Shown piece after piece: positions 43,064 through 50,890 of a stretch of 64,000 nucleotides of DNA. Source of the DNA: Pseudomonadota bacterium (GTDB lineage: Bacteria > Pseudomonadota > Alphaproteobacteria > Rhizobiales > Xanthobacteraceae); the NCBI GenBank assembly GCA_023387735.1, contig JAEWHP010000020.1, positions 327,775-391,774 on the forward strand, read 5' to 3'. Position 1 is the stretch's first letter; each line of letters begins with the position of its first letter. Under the pieces are notes generated by a model. The model ran no database searches. It was not told where the DNA came from and saw nothing but the letters and a program-made list of their open reading frames with translations. Made by a program: the position numbers and the translations under genes.

Positions 43064-44077
43064 TCAGTACTGTTCATATCCGTCGGGATTGTTTTTCTGC
43101 CATCGCCAATGATCGGCGCACATGTCTTCAAGGGACCTTTTCGCGCTCCAGCCCAACAGCTCGCTGGCGTGGTCCGTTGACGCATAATATGAATCAATAT
43201 CGCCTGGGCGTCGGGGACGGATATCGTACGGGATGGATCTGCCGCTGGCCTTCTCAAACGCATGAATAACTTCGAATACGCTGCGTCCCACGCCGGTGCC
43301 CAGATTGACCGCAAAGCATTTTGGATGACCTTCGAGCATCTTCAACGCCGCCAAGTGTCCGGACGCCAGATCCATCACATGGATATAATCGCGGACACCG
43401 GTCCCGTCCGGGGTGTTGTAGTCGTCTCCCCAGACGCTAAGTCGGTCCCGGCGTCCGACTGCGACCTGTGCGACGAAGGGGACAAGGTTGTTAGGAACGC
43501 CGACTGGATCTTCGCCGATTAGGCCGCTCTCATGGGCGCCGGCTGGATTGAAATAGCGCAGGATGCCGACGCTCCATCGCGGATCGCTGGCGAATTGATC
43601 GCGAAGCATTTCCTCTGCCGCAAGCTTGGTTCTGCCATAGGGGTTCACCGCGCTTAGCGGATGGTCCTCGGTATAGGGCAGGAATTGCGGAACTCCGTAC
43701 ACGGTCGCAGATGAACTAAAAATGATCCTTCTCACCTGCACATTTTGCATTGCTGTCAGAAGCCGATGCGTCCCGATAACATTGTTGTCGTAGTAGTCGA
43801 GGGGATGGGCGACCGAATCCTGCACGGACTTCAATCCGGCGAAATGCATCACGGCAGAACAACGATACTCGCGCAGGGCACTTTCGATCGCGGCCTGATC
43901 TCGAATATCTCCCTCGACGACGGCTGGAGCCTTTCCGCAGATTCTCTCGATCCGGGAAGGAAGCTTCCGGTTGCTGTTGCAAAAATTGTCGAAGATGACA
44001 ACGTCCTCGCCGGCGCTCAGCAGCGCCACGCAAGCGTGTGAGCCGATATATCCAGCACCGCCTGTAACCAGAATCAT
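43064..44077 (-). CDS. galE: UDP-glucose 4-epimerase
   Basis: A 337-residue extended SDR. NAD-binding VTGGAGYIGSHACVALL, the catalytic Ser in IIFSSSATVYG, the YGRTK motif, and family blocks ILRYFNPAGAHESGLIGEDP, NNLVPFVAQVAVGRR and GTGVRDYIHVMDLASGH are all intact. It interconverts UDP-glucose and UDP-galactose for surface polysaccharides. It lies between a phage packaging module and a phage recombination module with an IS remnant on its 3' side, so it may have been carried by the island. A ugd remnant 4 kb away suggests a former polysaccharide locus. Confidence 0.95.
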   Translation of the reverse strand: MILVTGGAGYIGSHACVALLSAGEDVVIFDNFCNSNRKLPSRIERICGKAPAVVEGDIRDQAAIESALREYRCSAVMHFAGLKSVQDSVAHPLDYYDNNVIGTHRLLTAMQNVQVRRIIFSSSATVYGVPQFLPYTEDHPLSAVNPYGRTKLAAEEMLRDQFASDPRWSVGILRYFNPAGAHESGLIGEDPVGVPNNLVPFVAQVAVGRRDRLSVWGDDYNTPDGTGVRDYIHVMDLASGHLAALKMLEGHPKCFAVNLGTGVGRSVFEVIHAFEKASGRSIPYDIRPRRPGDIDSYYASTDHASELLGWSAKRSLEDMCADHWRWQKNNPDGYEQY

Positions 44078-44656
44078 TGCATTCCGCCGTCGCTGCTATG
44101 CAATCAATAAGTGAAACTTCTGCTTAGAAGGGAGGAACATTCCTTCCACCTAAAGAGACCGCGCAGCCGGCAGGAGTCAATTCATTTGAACCGGAATTTT
44201 CGAGTATTCCCGGTGCTCGAATCCCTTGAGACGCCTCCGGCATTTTGCGCCGCCGCGGAGGAGTTTTGGGCCATTCGACCAAGCGCTGTTATCCAGCTTG
44301 CCCTTCACGCCGCCGCCGGACCACGCCCCGCACAGCTTGCCGGTGATCAACCGACGCGGCACTACGACGAACCTGACATGCCCCAGCTCCTGCCATTGCC
44401 CCCGGGAGGTGCGTGCCCGCCGACTTTGCCTGCATTCAACGCTCCATCGCGAGACCAATTCGGTCAGGCGAATATCTGAACTTGCATCACTGCCGCGGAA
44501 AGAAAAAGGCCCGCACATGGGACGGTACCCCACGGGCATGACGCCGCAATAAAACTCGCCCGTTAAGCTTGATCGACGCGCTCCGGGTTAATTCTGGAAC
44601 CGCAGGCGTTCCAGGGGCCCCGAACAAATCGCCTCAGTCTGAGTTCTTAATTGAAC
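44078..44656. other. Stretch without a supportable gene
   Basis: About 580 bases. Frames of about 120 codons exist on both strands (44111-44479 plus, 44177-44539 minus), but they overlap each other, lack ribosome-binding sites and show no domain character. The GalE promoter should lie near 44080-44160, where the DNA is AT-richer. Confidence 0.4.
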
Positions 44657-45028
44657 CTAACCCATCGCTCTCTTTTGCTTTGCGAAGGCGAGCCGTTCAT
44701 ACCGCTGAAGCCCGTGCAGTCGCTTCCTTTTCGTAGAATCGGCCGCTTCCGATAGCGCGATCAGCAAATGATACCGGGCCGCACGCACGCGGATAAGCTC
44801 CAACTTTGCAACAACGATTTCCGCAAGATCGATGCCTTGCGGGTCAAGTCCCGCTCGATCCATAGACCGACTCAGCGCGTCAATATCACCCTGATAATGG
44901 CCGATCGGCCTCGACAAGCCATGATAGCGCGCATTCCTGCTTGTCTTAGCCTTTCCGACTTCGCTCGTAGGTCCCGTACTGCGTTTTGCATTCATTCGAT
45001 TGGCTTTGATTTGTCGATCTGACGCCAT
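44657..45028 (-). CDS. Rhizobial hypothetical protein (MASDRQIKANRMNAKRSTGP type)
   Basis: A 123-residue basic protein. Its N-terminus (ASDRQIKANRMNAKRSTGPT, then GKAKTSRNARYHGLS) matches a family of short proteins frequent in Bradyrhizobium islands, whose opening pattern is (A/T)xxQIxANRxNAxxSTGPxT. The rest is helical with many Arg/Lys, suggesting nucleic-acid contact. Function is unknown. It is divergent from the YqaJ/ERF recombination genes. Confidence 0.75.
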   Translation of the reverse strand: MASDRQIKANRMNAKRSTGPTSEVGKAKTSRNARYHGLSRPIGHYQGDIDALSRSMDRAGLDPQGIDLAEIVVAKLELIRVRAARYHLLIALSEAADSTKRKRLHGLQRYERLAFAKQKRAMG

Positions 45029-45249
45029 GTTTCCCGCCCGCTATTGCGCCAAAATTTCCTGAAAAAAGGGAGGGCATCAACGTTCAAAATTCGCAATTTT
45101 CTTGCTCGAGAAAGGACTGGCATTCGACCACGATTGGAGCGTAACTGATTCGACCGGCGGCCTACTTGGCATCGGTATCTCACCTCGCAGCGGCGAGGTT
45201 TAAGGCAGTGCGGCAATTGGTGCCGCTGTGAACCTTAGCGGAGATACCT

Positions 45250-46116
45250 GTGCAAACTATTCAAAGAGACAACGGCGCTGGCGGCGCGGAAGTTCAAGTT
45301 ATTCAATTTGACGCGAATGATCGTCGTCACTTTATTGGCGGATCGGACGCACGCGTCATTATGGGCAACGACGAAGCACGACTACTTCACCTATGGCAAC
45401 AGAAGCGCGGCGAGGTCGAACCCGATGACCTATCCGATAACCTTATCGTTCAGCTGGGCACGATCACTGAAGAATTGAACCGAAATTGGTATCAACGTCG
45501 CACCGGCCACACGATTAAGGATGTGCAGAAGCGGGTTAGGCATCCCGTTCACAATTGGATGGCGGCAACCCTGGATGGCATCGTCCAACCGAGCGGCGCG
45601 GTGTTCGAGGCAAAATTTATGTTGCCTTGGGCATTTACCGAAGAGAGCGCGGCCGAAAAGCACATGGCCCAGCTTCAGCACAATATGTGGGTGATGGCGG
45701 CGCGCTCGTCAGTGCTTTCCGTGATCACGGGAGGCGGTAAATGGGTTGAGATCAAAATTCATGCGGATCCGCTCTACCAACATCTATTGCTCACGGCCGA
45801 AAGAAAGTTTTGGCAATCCGTTCAGAGCGGGCAGCCGCCATCTTTATTTGACGTTGAAGTGCCCCGCCCCAAATTGGAGGCCACCAGGGTCGTGGACATG
45901 AGCGAGTCCAATCTTTGGGCTGAACTTGCTTCCACCTACCTGCGAACCCGGGCTGCCCACAGCGACCATGAGCTTGCAAAGGCCGAACTGAAAAGACTGG
46001 TTCCAGAAGATGCCAAGGAAGCAACCGGCCATGGAATTCGTGCCAAGCGCTCGAAGATCGGCGCCGTTAGCTTTGAACCTGCGAAGCTAGAGGGCGCCCA
46101 TGCACCGGTCCAGTGA
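45250..46116 (+). CDS. YqaJ-family (lambda exonuclease fold) viral recombinase
   Basis: A 288-residue PD-(D/E)XK exonuclease. It shows the YqaJ pattern GGSDARVIMGNDEARLLHLW, VQLGTITEELNRNWYQRRTG, the active-site acid and core ATLDGIVQPSGAVFEAKFM (D...ExK), and QLQHNMWVMAARSSVLSVI. It degrades one strand of double-stranded DNA ends to feed a single-strand annealase, here the ERF protein encoded by the next gene, which overlaps by 17 nt. GTG at 45250 is the start, with GGAGAT upstream. A segment after residue 230 appears to be an extra helical C-terminal region. Confidence 0.9.
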   Translation: MQTIQRDNGAGGAEVQVIQFDANDRRHFIGGSDARVIMGNDEARLLHLWQQKRGEVEPDDLSDNLIVQLGTITEELNRNWYQRRTGHTIKDVQKRVRHPVHNWMAATLDGIVQPSGAVFEAKFMLPWAFTEESAAEKHMAQLQHNMWVMAARSSVLSVITGGGKWVEIKIHADPLYQHLLLTAERKFWQSVQSGQPPSLFDVEVPRPKLEATRVVDMSESNLWAELASTYLRTRAAHSDHELAKAELKRLVPEDAKEATGHGIRAKRSKIGAVSFEPAKLEGAHAPVQ

Positions 46117-47230
46117 GAGTATCGGCGCGCTTGCAGCCGCGCTTGCAAAGGCACAGGCTGAGTTGGTCAACCCCGAGAAGACGCTAACCGCTGTCCTCAA
46201 GTCGCCGTTCCCGCGCGAGGAAGCCAAGGAGTTCCGCTACGCATCTCTCGCTAACGGCCTCGACATTGTCCGGAAAACCTTAGGCCAGCAGGAAATTGCG
46301 GTACTGCAAAGCACACAGATTGATACGAGTAGCGGGCAAGTCCTTTTAACAACCCTGTTAGCCCATTCCTCCGGAGAATGGATTTCGTCTGAATGGCCGG
46401 TGTGTTCGACCAGAGAAACCGACGCTCCACACCGCATGGGGACCGCCCTAACCTATGCCCGTAGGTACGCCCTCTTTGCCCTGGTTGGCATAGCCGGTGA
46501 GGACGATCTAGACGCCCCGAATTCCATCTTGGTCCCACCATCAGCCGAAGCCAAATTGCATCCCACTCCCAAAGGCAAGCCGGCGAATGGCATCTTGCAA
46601 AAACCAGCTATGCTCAGCCAACAGCAGTCTGCCTTGGAACGTGACAAGATGCTGGACGAGATTCAGACGCTTTCAAGCGAAGACCAGATGATCGCCTGGG
46701 CTCGCGACGGCTTGTCACGGAAAAACCTGTTGATGGAAGCCGACGCGCAAAGGATTGAGAGTCATTACAAGCGCAGACTCTCCGAGTTCGTATTGGCCGG
46801 ATCGTATGGCACCGAAGAAGCCTCTGACAAAGCCTCGCAATCTCACGAAGCGCTTCATGAGACGGCGGCCTCCTTAGCCATCCCCAAGGAACCCAATCGA
46901 AAACGTAGCAAGTCTCACCTCCTGTTTGTCCGGGCGAGACCTTGTTTGGTCTGTCAGCAAACGCCTGTGGATGCCCATCACCTCAAATTTGCTCAGCAAA
47001 GGGCATTAGGCCGCAAGGTCAGCGACGAATTCACGGTCCCTTTGTGCCGAGCACACCATCAGGACCTGCATCGGCACGGCAACGAAAAGGCGTGGTGGTC
47101 GAACATGCAGATCGAACCGTTGCCGATCGCAAGGGAGTTGTGGGAGGACAGCCTCGTTCACAGGACAGCGAATCCATCGATCGATGCGAATTCGGGTTCA
47201 CTGATGCGCCCGGATGAGGGCGCCCCATGA
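46100..47230 (+). CDS. ERF-family ssDNA annealase fused to an HNH-like zinc domain
   Basis: A 376-residue two-part protein. Residues 1-140 form an ERF annealase domain (EEAKEFRYASLANGLDIVRK, then HRMGTALTYARRYALFALVG and IAGEDDLDAP). A linker of about 120 residues follows. Residues 275-330 carry RPCLVCQQTPVDAHHLKFAQ, then VPLCRAHHQDLHRHGNEKAW, with a C-x2-C...HH...C-x2-HH...H arrangement typical of DUF968/HNH-type nucleases. It probably anneals recombination intermediates and cuts or binds DNA ends with its tail domain. Gene order with YqaJ matches a phage exonuclease/annealase pair. The last four bases overlap the next start. Confidence 0.88.
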   Translation: MHRSSESIGALAAALAKAQAELVNPEKTLTAVLKSPFPREEAKEFRYASLANGLDIVRKTLGQQEIAVLQSTQIDTSSGQVLLTTLLAHSSGEWISSEWPVCSTRETDAPHRMGTALTYARRYALFALVGIAGEDDLDAPNSILVPPSAEAKLHPTPKGKPANGILQKPAMLSQQQSALERDKMLDEIQTLSSEDQMIAWARDGLSRKNLLMEADAQRIESHYKRRLSEFVLAGSYGTEEASDKASQSHEALHETAASLAIPKEPNRKRSKSHLLFVRARPCLVCQQTPVDAHHLKFAQQRALGRKVSDEFTVPLCRAHHQDLHRHGNEKAWWSNMQIEPLPIARELWEDSLVHRTANPSIDANSGSLMRPDEGAP

Positions 47231-47805
47231 CAGTTTCGCTCGTTCAGGCCGAACCGTCCCTAAACTTTCCAGAGGCCTTGGAGGCGCTGGCGCCTCCGCC
47301 ATTATTGCTTCCAGGCGAAAGTCTCAAGGGATACCAGATCCTTCGACATGCGATTTTCGCCGAGCTGGAACCACGGTCCGCTATCGAGTGGCTGCTTGCG
47401 ATTGATATCGTCGAACTTTCCTGGGAGATTCAACGGTACCGGCTACTGCGCCATAGGCTTCTAGAGAAGTCCCGTCAGCGGGCGATTGCCGATGCGCTGA
47501 ACATGATTGACGTTATGGGACTCTCAGAAGACGCCCGAGACGATGCAAGGCGTTACACAGCTTTAAATGCACGTGCCTGGCGTTACGACAAGGAGGCTGC
47601 GACAGAGATCGAAGGGCGGTTGGCGTCCTTTGGTCATGACGACGCTTCGATCGATTCTGACGTCCTCATGCATGCGCGCGAGCTGTATATTGTGTACGAG
47701 GGACTGATTATTTCAGCGCAGCACCGCCGAACGATGCTGCTTCGCGAGATTGAAGGTAGACGTCATCGCATTCGCGCCGGGGCGCGGTCGACCACGCGAT
47801 TGTGA
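47227..47805 (+). CDS. Hypothetical protein of the rhizobial island type (192 aa)
   Basis: A 192-residue, largely helical protein. The segments LLPGESLKGYQILRHAIFAE, LLAIDIVELSWEIQRYRLLR and the Arg-rich end EIEGRRHRIRAGAR match a type of rhizobial hypothetical that often accompanies the 44657-45028 type in the same islands. The start overlaps the ERF stop (ATGA), so it is translationally coupled to the recombination genes. No enzyme motif is seen. It may be a partner or DNA-end factor; this is speculation from position. Confidence 0.7.
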   Translation: MTVSLVQAEPSLNFPEALEALAPPPLLLPGESLKGYQILRHAIFAELEPRSAIEWLLAIDIVELSWEIQRYRLLRHRLLEKSRQRAIADALNMIDVMGLSEDARDDARRYTALNARAWRYDKEAATEIEGRLASFGHDDASIDSDVLMHARELYIVYEGLIISAQHRRTMLLREIEGRRHRIRAGARSTTRL

Positions 47806-47927
47806 TCCGGGCAGCCGCCGCAGGCGGTCGATTTAATGCGGCTGGCCCCTGACAATTACAGCAGAGGTGCTTGCAGACCTATTCTATAACTCTACTCGAC
47901 CTACTTCTCGTCGCCGCCTTCCTTACA

Positions 47928-48505
47928 CACCGGCGACGAGGTCGAGCGGCTGATCCGCGAAGCCAATCCGTCGGCAGATGTGGTCGTCGCCTTCAATCCG
48001 GAATTCCTGCGCGCGACTATCCGCGATTTCAAGTTTCCCGATCGTATCGTGGTCGGCACCTCCGACGAACGCGGCCGGAAGGTTCTCGGCGAGACCCACC
48101 GGCCATTAACGCTGAACCAGGCGCCATTGATGTACACGGCGCGGCGCACGGCGGAACTGATCAGGTACGCAGCCAACGCGTTCCTCGCCACCAAGATCAC
48201 CTTCATCAACGAGATCGCCGAATCTCTGAAAGGGTCGGCGCCAACGTGCAGGAAGTTGCGCGGGCTCGGGTTCGACAACCGCATTGGCTCGAAACTTTTG
48301 CATGCCGAGCCAGGTTTCGGCGGTTCCTGCTTCCCAAAGGACACCCGCGCGCTGGTCAAGATCGCGCTCGATCACGACGTGCGGTTGCGCATCGTCGAAG
48401 CGGTGCCGGGCGTCAACAATCGCAAGCGGGCGATGGCGCGCAAGGCCGTCAATGCGGCCGGCGGCAATCTGCGCGGCAAGACCGTGGCGGTGCTCTGGCT
48501 CACCC
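47928..48505 (+). pseudogene. ugd: ugd (UDP-glucose 6-dehydrogenase) pseudogene, middle part
   Basis: The plus strand encodes residues corresponding to roughly 85-335 of Ugd: TGDEVERLIREANPSADVVV, NAFLATKITFINEIAE, and the catalytic-Cys motif PGFGGSCFPKDTRALVKIAL, ending GKTVAVLWLTH. The NAD-binding N-terminus is missing. Residues are deleted at LREGA(A)IRDF (reads LRATIRDF), and two compensating frameshifts scramble the segment between about 48225 and 48267, where another frame reads RVGANVQEVA. The sequence leaves the family at a 12-bp palindrome, CACCCATGGGTG (48501-48512), and the continuation is on the opposite strand. Confidence 0.85.
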
Positions 48506-48540
48506 ATGGGTGCAAAGTGCGCCCACGATCCGCATGCTAT

Positions 48541-48735
48541 CACGACTGGCCACGCCATCGCGCGCTTGATCCGGTCCAGATCGAGCTCACGGTACTGCAT
48601 CCACTCGATCACGATCACCAGCGCGTCGACGTCCTTCACGCACTCGTAGGATTCGTCGGGCCAAGTTGGCGAAGACCACGCGTGCGCACCTGGATCCACC
48701 GCCGCCAGCACAATCTGGAATTTCCGGCTCTCAAG
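48541..48735 (-). pseudogene. ugd: ugd pseudogene, inverted C-terminal part
   Basis: The minus strand reads DPGAHAWSSPTWPDESYECV, KDVDALVIVIEWMQYRELDL and DRIKRAMAWPVV. This is the UDP-binding C-terminal domain of Ugd (pattern YDP...YECxxxADALVIVTEWxQFRALDLDRxK). It lies head-to-head in the wrong orientation against the middle part at 47928-48505, so an inversion separated the two, or this is a tail from a second copy. The conserved end VDLRNIYR is replaced by IACGSWAHF. Confidence 0.8.
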
Positions 48736-49111
48736 AATACGTGCCCGCAGACCGGCAGCCCCTTCCAGGGAGCGTCCTGATGGAGGCCCGCTTCTGGCTT
48801 TCACAGGCTTAAAGTCGATGCGCGGCTTTATCTCGCTTAGTATGACCTACTAACTAAAATTTTGAATGGGCTGATGCCCTTTACCGTCGACATATTTCAG
48901 ATATCCGTATTGAATACATACTACTATTTGATTGCGAGACGAAAGCCTAAGAAATGCGAACGCCACGAAATTGGCACCGTCCAAGCGTCCATCCCCCTTA
49001 TCAGGCGAATGAGGAGAGATCGATTTCAGACCGCTTTAACACCGGAAGCGAAATGGATCTGCCCAGCGACGACATTGTTCTGTCCGCAGCCCATCGGTTA
49101 GAAAGCTTTCT
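48736..49111. other. Right flank of the island, upstream of the COG0523 gene
   Basis: About 375 bases. From 48830 to 48960 the DNA is AT-rich. A 79-codon frame (48862-49101) has no domain character and is rejected. No Zur-type box (AT-rich palindrome with TGTTATA) was recognised before the COG0523 gene. Confidence 0.4.
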
Positions 49112-50356
49112 ATGAAGGACACACCGAGCGAAGCCGATCGGCTGCCAGTCACCGTGCTCAGTGGATTCCTGGGCGCAGGCAAGACAACATTGCTCAACCG
49201 CGTGTTGATGAACCGTGAGGGCCTGCGCGTTGCTGTTATAGTCAACGACATGAGTGAGCTGAACATCGATGCGGATCTGGTGCGTGACGGTGGCGCCAAT
49301 CTGTCACATACGACCGAGACACTCGTGCAGCTCAGCAATGGTTGCATATGCTGCACCTTGCGAGACGACCTCTTGCTGGAGGTAAGAAGATTGGCCGAAG
49401 AACGTCGCTTTGATTATCTTCTGATCGAAGGAACCGGGATTGCCGAACCTCTTCCCATTGCGGCAACGTTCTCTTTCCGCGACGAAGCTGGAGTCTCCCT
49501 TTCTGACGTTGCGAGACTAGACACGATGGTTACCGTCGTGGATGCCTTGAATCTTCTCGCCAATTATAGCAGCCGCGATCTGCTGCGCGACCGAGGTGAA
49601 CTGCGCGATGCCTACGACCAGCGGACGCTGGTCGATCTCTTGGTCGAGCAGATCGAATTTGCTAATGTGGTGGTGATCAACAAGGCATCGGAAGCTACGG
49701 AAGAAACACTTGCGGGAGTTCGCAGGATTGTCGCTGCACTAAATCCCGAGGCACGCCAGATCGAGACTGACTTCGGCCGGGTTCCTCTCGAGGCGATCCT
49801 TGACACCGGCACGTTCGATGAAGCGAAAGCTGCAACAAATCCGCTTTGGTACAAGGAACTATACAGTCCCGACTCCCATGTGCCGGAGACCGAGGAGTAT
49901 GGCGTAAACAGTTTCATTTACGGGGAAAGACGTCCCTTCGATCCAGCAAGACTATTGGCGTTTCTCAACAAGCCTTGGCCGGGCGTGTTACGCGCCAAAG
50001 GACATTTTTGGCTCGCCACCCGTCCGGATTGGGCAGGTCATCTGTCCGTCGCCGGCATCCAGCGCCGATGCGAGCCAATGGGCTATTGGTGGGCGACAAT
50101 CCCAAGGCCGAACTGGCCAAGTCAACTTCAGGCACATCTCGATAACCGATGGGACGATACTTGGGGCGACCGCCGTCAGGAACTCGTGTTCATTGGATCA
50201 GGCATGGACGAAGCACAGATTCGGGCTTCGCTCGATGCCTGCCTTGTTCCATCGGAGAATGGCTTTGACCCGCAGGGCTGGCGCAGCCTGAGCGATCCGT
50301 TTCCTCCATGGCATTATCCCGATCGCGCGACCCCGCCCGACGTGCCCTCTGGCTAA
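49112..50356 (+). CDS. COG0523/CobW-family GTPase metallochaperone
   Basis: A 414-residue G3E-family P-loop GTPase. Walker A LSGFLGAGKTTLLNRVL is near residue 16, the metal-binding CxCC motif in NGCICCTLRDDLL near 80, the IEGTGIAEPLP block, switch region VVDALNLL, the base-specificity motif VVINKASEA, and a C-terminal CobW_C domain (LRAKGHFWLATRPDWAGHLS). These proteins insert or deliver Zn, Co or Fe. Without Zur-box evidence the metal cannot be named. It precedes the large surface-protein locus on the same strand after a 534-nt gap. Confidence 0.93.
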   Translation: MKDTPSEADRLPVTVLSGFLGAGKTTLLNRVLMNREGLRVAVIVNDMSELNIDADLVRDGGANLSHTTETLVQLSNGCICCTLRDDLLLEVRRLAEERRFDYLLIEGTGIAEPLPIAATFSFRDEAGVSLSDVARLDTMVTVVDALNLLANYSSRDLLRDRGELRDAYDQRTLVDLLVEQIEFANVVVINKASEATEETLAGVRRIVAALNPEARQIETDFGRVPLEAILDTGTFDEAKAATNPLWYKELYSPDSHVPETEEYGVNSFIYGERRPFDPARLLAFLNKPWPGVLRAKGHFWLATRPDWAGHLSVAGIQRRCEPMGYWWATIPRPNWPSQLQAHLDNRWDDTWGDRRQELVFIGSGMDEAQIRASLDACLVPSENGFDPQGWRSLSDPFPPWHYPDRATPPDVPSG

Positions 50357-50890
50357 CTTAGACTCCGGCGAACGGTCACCCGATAGGAAGCAAGCCTCGC
50401 AGCGAGACCAGCACAGAACCAAGCCACGAGAGTGGTTCAGCGTTGCCGGTCTTACCTCGGATCACTGGTTGAAACCGATCCATTCAAACAACCAAAGCGT
50501 CCATCAACTGCCCGTTCTGAATTAAATCATTGCAGAATCAAAGACATTCGCAGGGTGGCAGAGCAAGATGATTTGATCCGAGATCTGGTTAATAACGAAC
50601 TTGCTGCTCGACAAGGTGGGCAAACTGATATTAAATATATACTTATCGTGTTATTAAGCTGTATTAAATGTTTAAAATTAAACATTGCTGGCAGGAACTA
50701 TGGTCTTAGCAACCATTGATTGCGGTGCGATCGTCGTCCTGCGGCAGATCCAACGCTCTTGCTTGCCGAACCACCGCGGGTGCCCGTTCAAGGGCGCTGC
50801 TCGCCGCAGCACATTCGTCCAACGATCGCCGGCCGCCTTTCAGAGTGGCTGCAGCGCATCGTACGTCTCCCTCTCTTGCGCGAGGATGCC
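50357..50890. other. AT-rich regulatory region upstream of the giant protein gene
   Basis: No supportable gene. From about 50560 to 50700 the DNA is strikingly AT-rich for this genome (TATTAAATATATACTTATCG and TATTAAATGTTTAAAATTAA). From 50720 an in-frame extension of the giant protein gene is open but looks non-coding. Such AT-rich upstream DNA is what MucR/Ros-type or H-NS-like regulators bind in Rhizobiales; this is inference. Confidence 0.5.
50667..50686. promoter_or_regulatory. 20-bp AT-rich palindrome
   Basis: AATGTTTAA (50667-50675), AA, TTAAACATT (50678-50686): a perfect 9-bp inverted repeat, about 205 bp upstream of the giant gene's ATG. It is a candidate regulator site. Confidence 0.45.

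Noticed and set aside
44111..44539. Two frames of about 120 codons on opposite strands
   Set aside because: They overlap each other, lack ribosome-binding sites and show no recognisable sequence.
48862..49101. 79-codon plus-strand frame before the COG0523 gene
   Set aside because: Covers the probable promoter region, AT-rich start, no family character.
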